Assembly: GCA_021813745.1 (NCBI GenBank)
Contig: JAKAJO010000051.1
Location: 30,370 to 94,369, forward strand
DNA length: 64,000 nt
Reading direction: 5' to 3'
From: Acidobacteriota bacterium
Lineage (GTDB): Bacteria > Acidobacteriota > Terriglobia > Terriglobales > Acidobacteriaceae
Part shown: positions 40,413 through 50,323 of the stretch, in pieces
Position numbering within the stretch: the first letter of the stretch is position 1
How the letters are laid out: the number at the start of each line of letters is the position of its first letter
Notes under the pieces: generated by a model
The model's database searches: none
Seen by the model: the letters and a program-made list of their open reading frames with translations, nothing else
Told to the model about the DNA's origin: nothing
Translations under genes and position numbers: made by a program

Positions 40413-43400
40413 ATGAATAGAACGGCTGCAAAGTGGGCGATAACGACCCTGACGATACTTCTTTGCATTCCCGCGTCCCAAGGCCAGACGAAAGCAGATG
40501 CGCTCAAGAGCGGATTTGCGGACCCGCCGCAAAGCGCCAAGCCTCGCGTCTGGTGGCACTGGATGAATGGCAATATCACCAAGGAAGGAATCAAGCTCGA
40601 TCTGGACTGGATGCATCAGGTCGGACTCGGTGGATTTCAGAACTTCGATGCAGCCCTTTCTACTCCGCAGGTGGTGAAGGAGAGACTGGCCTACATGACG
40701 CCTCCGTGGAAGGACGCGTTCAAATATGCGATCGAGACGGGAACGCAACTGGGCATGGAGGAAGCAATCGCAGGCTCGCCGGGGTGGAGCGAGTCTGGCG
40801 GCCCGTGGGTGCCACCCTCCGAGGGCATGAAGAAGTATGTTTGGAGCGCGACAGTGGTGGAAGGCGGAAAGCCGTTTACTGGCACGCTAGTTCACCCACC
40901 GACCACGACAGGAGCTTTCCAGAATATCGGAATTCGCGATGCGCTGGGTGCTCCTCCCGGAGCCAAAAAGGCGCCCCAATTTTACACGGACTCAGTTGTG
41001 ATTGCTTATCGGCAGCCAGCGGATGATGTATCAATCGAAGACCTGCACCCAACGATCACAGTGAGCGGAGGCGATTTGAACCCCGCCATGTTGACAGACG
41101 GAGATCTGGAAAAGACGACGGGGGTGGCGATTCCTGCGGCGGGAGAGAAGTCGTGGATTCAATATGCATTCGACCGGCCGACGACCATTCGGGCACTGAC
41201 TCTTGTGTCCAAGGATCCGGACCGGATCGTGGCCATGGTGTATGGCATTGCCGCGCCCAAGAAGTCGCTTGAGGCCAGCGATGATGGCCAGACTTTCCGC
41301 GTGGTGGCAACGATGCCTCCGGGTGGGGCACCCGAGCACACGCTGTCGTTCCCCGCGGTGACGGCGAAGTATTTTCGCGTGACCTTCGAACGCACGCCGC
41401 CTCCGGCGCCGCCGGCGTGGGCCAAGGGACTTGATCCGAAATCCTTTGGGCTACGGCTGGGACCGACGCCGACCTCGTATCAGATTGCCGAATTAGTGCT
41501 GCATGCCGGAGCCCGCGTCAACGAATTTGAGGAGAAGGCCGCATTTACGCCGGAGCCGGATCTGTACAGCCTTGCAACGCCGCACGTGAGCGCCGAGGAA
41601 GCGGTGAAGCCAAGCGATGTGATTGACCTGACTTCAATGATGCGTCCGGATGGAAGCCTGAATTGGACCCCGCCGGCGGGTAAGTGGGTTGTGCTGCGGT
41701 TTGGCTATTCCCTGCTCGGCATCACGAATCATCCTGCGACGGCCGAAGCGACCGGGCTAGAGGTCGACAAGCTCAATCGCGCAGATGTGAAGCAGTACAT
41801 GGAGACGTATCTCAACAGCTACAAGGAGACCGTGGGGCCGGATCTAATCGGCAAGCACGGGATTCATTATGTGATCAACGACAGCTGGGAAGCGGGATCG
41901 CAGAACTGGACCGACGACATGATCCAGCAATTCAAAAAGCTGCGGGGCTACGATCCGATTCCATGGATGCCGGTGCTTACGGGGCAGGTTGTGCAGAGTG
42001 CCGAAGCGAGCGACCAGTTTCTGTGGGACTTCCGAAAGACAATCGCGGACTTGATTGCGAACGAGCACTACGGGCAACTGGAGACGACGCTGCATGAGTG
42101 GGGCATGGCCCACTATGGTGAGTCGCACGAGAGTGGACGCGCCTTTGTTGCCGATGGAATGGAAGTGAAGAAATTCAACGAAGTGCCGATGGGTGCGATG
42201 TGGACCCAGACGCCGGGAGTCAACAACGAGCAATACGGATACAACGCCGATGACCGCGAGTCTGCCTCCGTGGCGCACATCTACGGCCAGAACCTGGCAG
42301 CCGCAGAATCCATGACCGCAGCGGCGGCGCCCTGGGGATGGTGCCCTGCAACGCTGAAGCCAACTGCCGACCAGGAATTCCTGAACGGGATCAACCGCAT
42401 CGTGATTCATGAGTCGGCCCATCAACCGCTGATCGACAAGAAGCCTGGCTTATCGCTTGGGCCATTTGGTCAGTGGTTCAACAGGAATGAAACGTGGGCT
42501 GACGAAGCGGGTCCGTGGATCAAGTACCTGGCGCGCAACAGCTACATGCTGCAACAGGGACACTTTGGCGCAGATCTGGTTTATTTCTACGGCGAGGATT
42601 CAAACCTGACGGCCATCTACGCACACAAATCGCCGGAGGTGCCAGCGGGGTTCGGATTCGACTACATCAACGCCGATGCATTGATCCACGAATTAAGCGT
42701 GCGGGACGGTGACCTGGTAACTCCGGGTGGAATGGATTATCGGGTGCTTGGTCTTGCGCCTTACAGCCGTCACATGTCGCTGCCAGTTTTGCATGCGATT
42801 TACGCACTTGTTCAAAATGGGGCGACCGTGGCGGGAGCCAAACCGGAGAATGATCCAAGCCTTGCGGACAACGAGGCTGAGTTCCGCCGTTTGAGCGAAG
42901 AGCTTTTTGGCGATGGAACGGGCGTGCATCACGTGGGCAAAGGCACGGTTTATGCAGGCGAGGATCTTGGCGAAGTCTTCAAGGCAATCCATCTTGCGCC
43001 GGACTTTGACTACACGAAGTCAGAGAGCGATACGCGACTGGAGTTTGTCCATCGCAAACTGGCGGATGCTGACATCTACTTTGTGGACAACCGCGGCGAT
43101 CACGGCGCGAAGGTGAACGCGACCTTCCGGGTGACCGGAAAGGCACCGGAGCTATGGCGGGCCGAGACAGGGACGAGCGTACCAGCCTCTTACACGATTG
43201 CGGATGGAAGGACGACTGTTCCGCTCGATCTGGAGGCGTGGGGAACGGTGTTTGTGGTCTTCCGCAAACCGACGAAGGAGACCAGCCGCACTGTGCCTGC
43301 GCAGACGGAAAAGCAGCTGACGACAATTGAAGGACCTTGGAAGGTAACCTTCCCGCCGAACTGGGGTGCGCCGCCTTCCGTAACGCTCGACCAGCTTGCT

Positions 43401-43799
43401 TCGTGGACGGATAATTCGGAAACCGGCGTGAAGTACTTCTCCGGCACTGCGACCTACGACAAGACGGTGCAGGCGCCCAAGGGATGGTTCAGCAAAGGCG
43501 CCCACATCTGGATTGACTTGGGCGATGTGAAGAACCTTGCCGAGGTGACGGTGAACGGCAAGCCTCTGGGCATCGTGTGGCATGCGCCGTTCCGACTGGA
43601 TGCGACGGAAGCGATGCGGCCGGGAGCGAACGAAGTCTCGATCAAGGTGACTAATGCCTGGGTGAACCGGATGATTGGCGACCAGCAGCCGGGAGCAACC
43701 CAATACACGTTCACGACGGTGAAGCCGTATCATGCAGATTCGCCATTGATGCCTTCCGGTCTTCTGGGGCCGGTAGTGATCGATTCCGTTACGCAGTAG
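40413..43799 (+). CDS. Glycosyl hydrolase, GH106 alpha-L-rhamnosidase-like
   Basis: Exported; SGFADPPQSAKPRVWWHWMNGNITKEGIKLDLDWMHQVGLGGFQNFDAAL...WEAGSQNWTDDMIQQFKKLRGYDPIPWMPVLTG. Confidence 0.85.
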   Translation: MNRTAAKWAITTLTILLCIPASQGQTKADALKSGFADPPQSAKPRVWWHWMNGNITKEGIKLDLDWMHQVGLGGFQNFDAALSTPQVVKERLAYMTPPWKDAFKYAIETGTQLGMEEAIAGSPGWSESGGPWVPPSEGMKKYVWSATVVEGGKPFTGTLVHPPTTTGAFQNIGIRDALGAPPGAKKAPQFYTDSVVIAYRQPADDVSIEDLHPTITVSGGDLNPAMLTDGDLEKTTGVAIPAAGEKSWIQYAFDRPTTIRALTLVSKDPDRIVAMVYGIAAPKKSLEASDDGQTFRVVATMPPGGAPEHTLSFPAVTAKYFRVTFERTPPPAPPAWAKGLDPKSFGLRLGPTPTSYQIAELVLHAGARVNEFEEKAAFTPEPDLYSLATPHVSAEEAVKPSDVIDLTSMMRPDGSLNWTPPAGKWVVLRFGYSLLGITNHPATAEATGLEVDKLNRADVKQYMETYLNSYKETVGPDLIGKHGIHYVINDSWEAGSQNWTDDMIQQFKKLRGYDPIPWMPVLTGQVVQSAEASDQFLWDFRKTIADLIANEHYGQLETTLHEWGMAHYGESHESGRAFVADGMEVKKFNEVPMGAMWTQTPGVNNEQYGYNADDRESASVAHIYGQNLAAAESMTAAAAPWGWCPATLKPTADQEFLNGINRIVIHESAHQPLIDKKPGLSLGPFGQWFNRNETWADEAGPWIKYLARNSYMLQQGHFGADLVYFYGEDSNLTAIYAHKSPEVPAGFGFDYINADALIHELSVRDGDLVTPGGMDYRVLGLAPYSRHMSLPVLHAIYALVQNGATVAGAKPENDPSLADNEAEFRRLSEELFGDGTGVHHVGKGTVYAGEDLGEVFKAIHLAPDFDYTKSESDTRLEFVHRKLADADIYFVDNRGDHGAKVNATFRVTGKAPELWRAETGTSVPASYTIADGRTTVPLDLEAWGTVFVVFRKPTKETSRTVPAQTEKQLTTIEGPWKVTFPPNWGAPPSVTLDQLASWTDNSETGVKYFSGTATYDKTVQAPKGWFSKGAHIWIDLGDVKNLAEVTVNGKPLGIVWHAPFRLDATEAMRPGANEVSIKVTNAWVNRMIGDQQPGATQYTFTTVKPYHADSPLMPSGLLGPVVIDSVTQ

Positions 43800-43814
43800 T
43801 GAAATGGCAACAAG

Positions 43815-43853
43815 GGTCCGGGAAGCGATGCAGTGGCTTCCCGGACCTTTTTT
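43815..43853 (+). terminator. Rho-independent terminator after GH106 gene
   Basis: GGTCCGGGAAGC-GATGCAGTG-GCTTCCCGGACC followed by TTTTTT. Confidence 0.85.
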
Positions 43854-43873
43854 ATTTGCCGACAGACTACCCC

Positions 43874-44470
43874 TCAATCGTCGGCATGCTGGTGCCGACC
43901 CTCTGCCAAGTCAGCCGGGAGGGTTTGAATCTCAAGATCGACGCTGGCGATCTCTGTTGCGCAGGTTTCAGCCCGATGCATTGTGCACTGACAAAGATCG
44001 GTGAAGAGACGGTGTGCCTGCGCGCTCAGTTCCAATCCTGCGCTGACGAGGATGCCATAGATTTCCAGGCAGTGACGGCGCTCAAATTCGAAAAGCAGCG
44101 TCAGCTGGCCCTCCTCATTTGCGCCGCGACTGAGGACCCAGCCGCCGGATCCGAGAATTGCGCCGGTGAGGTTCTTTCCAAGGGCGCCTGGCTCCTGAGT
44201 GGAAAGAGCCTTCATTTCCATGGCCCAGGGGATCACCGCAAGCGAAGGAAGATTCCGGGATGGCACTTGTTGAACCACACCAATCCTATCGGCCTCTGCG
44301 CGCCATCTCTTGAAGATTTCGCGAGGTGGTGCTGCGAATGACGCGTTCTGAGACAGTGCAAGCCGTCGCAGCGGAAGTGTTGGACCGATGCCGGCAAGCG
44401 ATCTGCAGCATGCTGAGGAGACATCAAATGATGTAAGTTGGAAGATACCCATGATTGTTGGCAGTGGCAT
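43874..44470 (-). CDS. Hypothetical protein
   Basis: 198-aa ORF in an otherwise unassigned gap, overlapping the acpS 5' end slightly; no family recognised. Confidence 0.4.
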   Translation of the reverse strand: MPLPTIMGIFQLTSFDVSSACCRSLAGIGPTLPLRRLALSQNASFAAPPREIFKRWRAEADRIGVVQQVPSRNLPSLAVIPWAMEMKALSTQEPGALGKNLTGAILGSGGWVLSRGANEEGQLTLLFEFERRHCLEIYGILVSAGLELSAQAHRLFTDLCQCTMHRAETCATEIASVDLEIQTLPADLAEGRHQHADD

Positions 44471-44828
44471 CGATCTCGTTGAGATTCAGCGCATCGAGCG
44501 GAGCATCGCTCGCTATGGAAGTCGATTTCTGAATCGCGTTTTCACAACAGGAGAACAAGCATATTGCCTGAAGAAGCGGGCTTCTGCCGAGAGCTTTGCA
44601 GCTCGATTTGCGGCCAAGGAGGCTGCCGCGAAAGCTCTTGGAACCGGGATTAGCCGGGGTGTGTCATGGCTGGAGATTGAAGTGGTGCGCCTGCCGGGTC
44701 AGCGGCCCGCAGTGGTGTTTCATGGACGCGCAAATGAGAGGGCGATCCGGCTGGGCGTGCAACGATCCGCGCTTTCGATCACCCATACAGATGACGTGGC
44801 CATGGCCAGTGTTCTGCTGGAGGAATGA
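44451..44828 (+). CDS. acpS: Holo-[acyl-carrier-protein] synthase
   Basis: MIVGSGIDLVEIQRIERSIARYGSRFLNRVFTTGEQAYC...SFAARFAAKEAAAKALGTGI; ATG at 44451. Confidence 0.95.
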   Translation: MIVGSGIDLVEIQRIERSIARYGSRFLNRVFTTGEQAYCLKKRASAESFAARFAAKEAAAKALGTGISRGVSWLEIEVVRLPGQRPAVVFHGRANERAIRLGVQRSALSITHTDDVAMASVLLEE

Positions 44829-44903
44829 CTGGCCTGGCAATGCACATCTGCTATCCTCAAAGGCAAGTTCATGCTTCCGGTCTAATTTCACCAAGGGAAT
44901 GCC

Positions 44904-45980
44904 GTGCCGAGCCAGAAAGAAATTCAATGGTCGCAGTTACGAGTGGGTCTCCTGGTGCTGGCAGCGATGGCGGTGCTGGCTCTGACCATCTTTCTGATGT
45001 CTGGTTCAGGCGGTGGCCCGTTTGCGCGCAAAATCATTCTTCGCTCCTATTTTGACAACGCGTCCGGACTGAAAAACGGGGCACCCGTCACGTTGGAAGG
45101 GGTGACCATTGGGAATGTCATCCGCATTCGTGTGGTGCCGCAGCGCAATCCTACGCCCGTAGAAGTCACGATGCGAGTGGGACGCGAGTACCTGAGCGAC
45201 CTGCATGTGACTTCGACCACGGCGATTGAGCAGGCAGGCGTGCTGGGAGACAGTTACGTTGACATTGACTCAAGCACAGCGACAGGGCCAGCTCCCGCCG
45301 ATGGCGCGGAACTGAAGGCGACCGGCTCACCCAATATTCAGGATGTGATCCGCTCGAGTCAGGTTTCGATTCAGGAAGTCACGACCCTGGTGCGGAAACT
45401 GGGGGTCATGAGCGACGCGCTGAACTCAAAGCGCGGCACGATTGGCGCGCTGATCAATGATCCGGCATTCTACGCAAAGGTCTCGCGCATTGCAGACAAC
45501 CTGCAAAAGATTACAGACGCGGTGAGCCAGGGGCATGGGACTCTGGGCAAAATGGTGACCGACGAGACGCTTTATGCGAATGCGAACTCGACGCTGAATC
45601 ACCTGAACCAGGTGGCGACATCACTGGATCAAGGCCAGGGCAGCGCGGGCAAATTTCTGAAAGATGACTCGCTCTACAACAACCTGAATGCCGCCGTGAA
45701 CAATGTGAATCAACTTACGGCCGAGATCAATGCCGGCAAAGGCTCAATTGGCAAGCTGGCGAAGGATCCGGAGTTTGCGCAGAAGCTGGATGACTCAGTG
45801 ACCCGACTCGACAACATTTTGAAGAATGTGGACCAGGGCAAGGGAACGCTGGGCCAACTGGTGCAGAATCGCGCACTCTATGATCATGCCGACGCAACGC
45901 TCGACCAGGCGCATCAGCTGATTGAGGGGATGCGTACGAATCCGAAGAAGTATCTTGTGATTCGATTCAAGCTGTTTTGA
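44904..45980 (+). CDS. MlaD/MCE-domain protein
   Basis: LRVGLLVLAAMAVLALTIFLMSG...FDNASGLKNGAPVTLEGVTIGNVIRIRV...VEVTMRVGREYLSDLH; helical tail with repeated GKGTLGQLVQNRALY-type units. Confidence 0.88.
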   Translation: MPSQKEIQWSQLRVGLLVLAAMAVLALTIFLMSGSGGGPFARKIILRSYFDNASGLKNGAPVTLEGVTIGNVIRIRVVPQRNPTPVEVTMRVGREYLSDLHVTSTTAIEQAGVLGDSYVDIDSSTATGPAPADGAELKATGSPNIQDVIRSSQVSIQEVTTLVRKLGVMSDALNSKRGTIGALINDPAFYAKVSRIADNLQKITDAVSQGHGTLGKMVTDETLYANANSTLNHLNQVATSLDQGQGSAGKFLKDDSLYNNLNAAVNNVNQLTAEINAGKGSIGKLAKDPEFAQKLDDSVTRLDNILKNVDQGKGTLGQLVQNRALYDHADATLDQAHQLIEGMRTNPKKYLVIRFKLF

Positions 45981-46050
45981 TTCGCGGGGCATGACCGCCC
46001 ATTCCTACGCTTTGAATTGAACTTCTCTTCGCCTGCGGCGTATCGAGTGG

Positions 46051-46710
46051 GTGGAGCTCATGATGTTGATTCAGCACTTTAAGCTGATGGCGGCAGCCGT
46101 GGCGGCGGCATGCGCCGTGATGGGTGTGACTTTGATTGCATCCGGTGGTGCGGTGAAGGGCCAGGATACGGAGGCGCCCAGCTACACGGACCAGGGCGAC
46201 TTAAAGCCACCGAGCAGGTACCGGGAGTGGATTTATCTGACGTCCGGCCTGGACATGAGCTATTCGGCGAAGTCAGGCGACGGCTCCATGTCGATGTTTG
46301 ACAATGTTTTTGTGGATCCTGCGTCTTATCGAAGCTTTCTGACGACCGGCACATGGCCTGACAAAACGATGCTGGTTCTCGAAGTGCGCAAGGCCCAAAG
46401 CAAAGGTTCGATCAACCAGCTCGGACACTACCAAAGCAACTCGATGGTGGGGATGGAAGTTCACGTGAAGGATGAGGCGAGGTTCCCAGGAAAGTGGGCG
46501 TTTTTCCAATTCGACTCACCAACGAAGGATGGTAAACTCCTCGGGCAAAGTGCACCCTGTTATAGCTGTCATGCCGCGCACGGAGCGGTCGATACGACTT
46601 TTGTACAGTTTTATCCGATGTTGCTGCCGTTAGCCGAGGCAAAGGGGACATTGAGCATGGCCTACAGGAATGAAGCGCAACAGTTGATTCAGCGCAAGTC
46701 GCTTGATTGA
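46051..46710 (+). CDS. Cytochrome P460-family protein
   Basis: YREWIYLTSGLDMSYS...FDNVFVDPASYRSFLTTGTWPDKTMLVLEVRKAQSKGSINQLGHYQ...APCYSCHAAHGAVDTTFVQFYP, with a CxxCH heme site. Confidence 0.85.
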   Translation: MELMMLIQHFKLMAAAVAAACAVMGVTLIASGGAVKGQDTEAPSYTDQGDLKPPSRYREWIYLTSGLDMSYSAKSGDGSMSMFDNVFVDPASYRSFLTTGTWPDKTMLVLEVRKAQSKGSINQLGHYQSNSMVGMEVHVKDEARFPGKWAFFQFDSPTKDGKLLGQSAPCYSCHAAHGAVDTTFVQFYPMLLPLAEAKGTLSMAYRNEAQQLIQRKSLD

Positions 46711-46713
46711 GAT

Positions 46714-47610
46714 TCATGTCCTGGCCGCGCCCCGATAGGTACGCCAGAATTCGATGAAGCTCTTGAGGCGCACAACCTGAAAATAGTCGTTCGCGACGAG
46801 GTAGAAGAGGATTGCGCCAGCGACCACATTGTGCAGCGCCTGCGTCCCAAGCTGATCGCTGAAAGGCAGCGGAGCCGCGGAGAAGACCATCGCCAGGACA
46901 ATGAGCATCAGCTTGACGATGCCCATCACCAGGTTGATCTCCATCAGCTTACTGGTGAAGGTTCTGCCCAGTGAAAAGCTCTGCTGAAGGGCCTGCCATG
47001 GGGTGAGGTCTTCAAGAACCATGAGCAGCGGGGCGACGGTGACGGGCCAATTGATGAGCGCCCAGAGGCTGAAGAATCCGAGCGAAAGAAAGATCGCCCA
47101 CATGGAATATCCCACGAGGTCCGCTTCGCCGTTAGGGGTGATGTGCGTCGCGGCGACCCATTGGATGCAGCGGAACCAGGTCCAGAAGGTGGCACCGAGC
47201 AGCGCAATCCAGAGGATCTGGAGAAGGAGTAGAGCAAGCGGCCTGGATTTTACGCCGTGCTCCAGGCGCGCCAGCACCAGCGCACGTCCCGCGGCTGAGG
47301 CCAGGGCCCAGGCAAGCGCTGCGACCGGGAGCAGCCACAGGAGCAAGGCAGCAACGGCACTCTTATAGTGCTGCCAAACGCCAACGAATTGCACGGCAGC
47401 GACCCATGGATTCTGGGCGTCGATATTGTTGAAGCCGGTTTGAGCGAGCGGAATCTGGCGGAGAATCCGCTGTGCCTGCAGCCAGCACACGACGAGAAAC
47501 GGAACACCGAAGGTCCAGCGCCATGCAACTTCCAGAGCCGTGAGGACGGGGCGCCTGAAAACCCATCCCATCTGATCCACCAGGTTCTGTGTCCCGCGGA
47601 CGGGTGGCAT
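46714..47610 (-). CDS. Hypothetical polytopic membrane protein
   Basis: Continuous hydrophobic ORF with several TM stretches. Confidence 0.7.
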   Translation of the reverse strand: MPPVRGTQNLVDQMGWVFRRPVLTALEVAWRWTFGVPFLVVCWLQAQRILRQIPLAQTGFNNIDAQNPWVAAVQFVGVWQHYKSAVAALLLWLLPVAALAWALASAAGRALVLARLEHGVKSRPLALLLLQILWIALLGATFWTWFRCIQWVAATHITPNGEADLVGYSMWAIFLSLGFFSLWALINWPVTVAPLLMVLEDLTPWQALQQSFSLGRTFTSKLMEINLVMGIVKLMLIVLAMVFSAAPLPFSDQLGTQALHNVVAGAILFYLVANDYFQVVRLKSFIEFWRTYRGAART

Positions 47611-47611
47611 C

Positions 47612-50113
47612 CTACTTCACCACCACATTCACTGTTTTACCGGGCACCACGATGATTTTGGCAACCGATCTGCCCGCAATCTTTGCCTGGAGCTTTTCGT
47701 CGCGTAACGCAACCGCCTCCATCACTGCGCGATCCGCATCGACGGCAATCCGGATTACGGTGACCAGCTTGCCGTTGATTTGCACTGGAATCTCGAGCTC
47801 ATCCTCGCGGGCAAGCTGAGGATCGCTCTGGGGCCATGCGGCACGCAGGACTGCGCCGGTCTCACCCAATTCCTCCCACAGCTCTGACGTCAGGAAGGGC
47901 GCGAAGGGCGCCATTAGCAGGACGAGCGTACGCAGCAGTTCATTCATTGTGTGCGCGGGCACCTCACCTGCGGAGAGCTGTGCATCTGCAGCCTGCATGT
48001 CATTGACAAATTCCATGATGGCAGCGACACAGGTGTTAAAGTGCCAGCGGCCGGCAAAATCCAGCGTGATCTTGGCAGTGGTTTGATGTAGCTTGCGCAA
48101 AAGCTTGAGCGAGACTCCTGTCGGGGCGACAGGTTGCGCGGTACGGCCGGCACGCGCCTGCGGCGCATAGCGCATGACGAGGCGGAAGACACGGCCCAGA
48201 AAGCGGCTTACGCCGGCAACACCATCTTCCTGCCAGTCCAGATCGCGATCCGGTGGAGCAGCAAAGAGGGCATACATGCGCGTGGCATCAGCACCATAGC
48301 GGACCACCATATCGTCAGGGGAGACGACGTTGCCCTTGGACTTCGACATCTTGGCGCCGTCTTTGATGACCATGCCTTGCGTGAAGAGGCGCGCGGCCGG
48401 CTCGTCATTCTGGACGAGGCCCAGGTCGCGCATGACTTTGGTCCAGAACCGCGAGTAGATCAGGTGCAGAATAGCGTGCTCGACGCCGCCGATGTACTGG
48501 TCAATGGGAAACCAGTAGCTGGCTGCATTGGGATTAAAGGGAGCATTGGAGTTCTTTGCGTCGGCGTAGCGGTAGAAGTACCAGCTCGAATCGACAAAGG
48601 TATCCATGGTGTCGGTTTCACGACGCGCGGGTCCGCTGCATTTGGGACATGTGACGTTGACGAAAGCCGGAACCCGACTTAGGGGTGAGCCTCCCTGCTG
48701 CGTAATTTCGACCTGGTCAGGCAATAGGACGGGGAGCTGATCATCCGGTACGGGAACAAGCCCGTCCCGTTCGCAATGAATCATAGGGATGGGCGTGCCC
48801 CAGTAGCGCTGGCGGCTGACGCCCCAGTCTTTCAAACGGTATGTCACCGTCGCTTTGCCGAATTTATTGCGCGCGGCTACCTGTTGCAATTGCTTCTGAG
48901 CCTGTTCGCAAGTCAGGCCGTTGTAAGAGCCGGAGTTGATGAGGATACCGGATTCAGAGGTGAATGGCAGAGCCGGCGCTTCCTGTACGGAGTCTTCCGG
49001 AGCGATGACTCGACGAATCTCGATCCCATACTTATTGGCGAATTCAAAGTCTCGCTCGTCATGGGCGGGCACGCTCATGATGGCGCCCGTACCGTAGTCC
49101 ATCAGGATGTAGTTTGCCACCCAGATGGGCACGCGCTCTCCGTTGTAGGGATTGAGCGCATAGCGTCCCGTGTCCACACCGTGCTTCTCGATCGCTCCCA
49201 CATCTCCGGCTTCGCGTGCGCGTGTTTGTTCGTCAATGAGGTGATCGACCTGCGCCTTGAGGACCGGATCCGCGGCTGCAAAACGGCTGACGAGGGGATG
49301 TTCGGGGGCGAGTTGAACGCTGGTGGCGCCAAAAATGGTGTCTACACGCGTGGTGAATACGCGAATTTTCTCGTCGTCGCCTTCCAGAGCAAAATCGACT
49401 TCGGTGCCTTCGCTGCGGCCGATCCAGTTGCGCTGCATGGTGCGCACCTTGTCCGGCCAGCCGTCGAGCTTGTCGAGCCCCTCAAGCAATTCGTTGGCGT
49501 AGGCAGTGATGCGAAAGAACCATTGGACAAGCTCGCGCTGCTGCACCAGAGTGTCCTCATGCCGCCAGCAACGTCCGTCGATGACCTGTTCATTGGCCAG
49601 GACCGTGGCGCAGTCCGGACACCAGTTGACCTTGCTCTTCTTGCGATAGGCGAGATTCTTTTCGTACATACGCAGAAAGAACCATTGGTTCCAACGGTAG
49701 TACTCCGGGAGGCAGGTGGTGACCTCCGTAGCCCAGTCATATCCAAGGCCGAGGCGCTGCATTTGCCGTTTCATTGCGGCGATGTTGGCCAGCGTCCACT
49801 GGCGTGGAGGCGTGTTGTTCTTGAGCGCGGCATTCTCGGCAGGCAGCCCGAACGCATCCCAGCCCATGGGGTGCAGAACGTTGAAGCCGCGCATCCACAT
49901 GTGTCGCGCCAACGCATCGCCGATTGAGTAGTTGCGCACATGCCCCATGTGCAGCTGGCCACTCGGATAGGGCAGCATCTCAAGAACGTAATACTTGGGC
50001 TTGCCGCACTGCTCAGGCTCAGCCGCATACAAGGCTGGATCCGCGGTCCAGCGCTCCTGCCATTTGCTTTCGAGAACCGCAGGGTCGTACCGTAATTCCT
50101 TTTCTTCTGCCAT
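47612..50113 (-). CDS. leuS: Leucyl-tRNA synthetase
   Basis: YPSGQLHMGHVRNYSIGDALAR...KMSKSKGNVVSPDDMVVRYGADATRMY. Confidence 0.97.
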   Translation of the reverse strand: MAEEKELRYDPAVLESKWQERWTADPALYAAEPEQCGKPKYYVLEMLPYPSGQLHMGHVRNYSIGDALARHMWMRGFNVLHPMGWDAFGLPAENAALKNNTPPRQWTLANIAAMKRQMQRLGLGYDWATEVTTCLPEYYRWNQWFFLRMYEKNLAYRKKSKVNWCPDCATVLANEQVIDGRCWRHEDTLVQQRELVQWFFRITAYANELLEGLDKLDGWPDKVRTMQRNWIGRSEGTEVDFALEGDDEKIRVFTTRVDTIFGATSVQLAPEHPLVSRFAAADPVLKAQVDHLIDEQTRAREAGDVGAIEKHGVDTGRYALNPYNGERVPIWVANYILMDYGTGAIMSVPAHDERDFEFANKYGIEIRRVIAPEDSVQEAPALPFTSESGILINSGSYNGLTCEQAQKQLQQVAARNKFGKATVTYRLKDWGVSRQRYWGTPIPMIHCERDGLVPVPDDQLPVLLPDQVEITQQGGSPLSRVPAFVNVTCPKCSGPARRETDTMDTFVDSSWYFYRYADAKNSNAPFNPNAASYWFPIDQYIGGVEHAILHLIYSRFWTKVMRDLGLVQNDEPAARLFTQGMVIKDGAKMSKSKGNVVSPDDMVVRYGADATRMYALFAAPPDRDLDWQEDGVAGVSRFLGRVFRLVMRYAPQARAGRTAQPVAPTGVSLKLLRKLHQTTAKITLDFAGRWHFNTCVAAIMEFVNDMQAADAQLSAGEVPAHTMNELLRTLVLLMAPFAPFLTSELWEELGETGAVLRAAWPQSDPQLAREDELEIPVQINGKLVTVIRIAVDADRAVMEAVALRDEKLQAKIAGRSVAKIIVVPGKTVNVVVK

Positions 50114-50323
50114 ACTTCTCCAGTGTAAATGGGTGCAATCGCCTCAACTGGAACTCATTGCGGTCCAAATCTCAGCAGGTTTGGCCCAACAATGCATGCA
50201 GTGCGACGGGATGCGCATAGGGCGGCTTCCCTGCCCAGACTCATCGCGAAGGCGGGCCACAGGGCACGAGAGCCGCAAGAAGCCAATTGACTCGCCCACG
50301 GTGGGTTTGCAACACTCTGGCCA

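Noticed and set aside
48776-49927. 383-aa plus-strand ORF antisense to leuS
   Set aside because: Inside leuS, with no recognisable domain.
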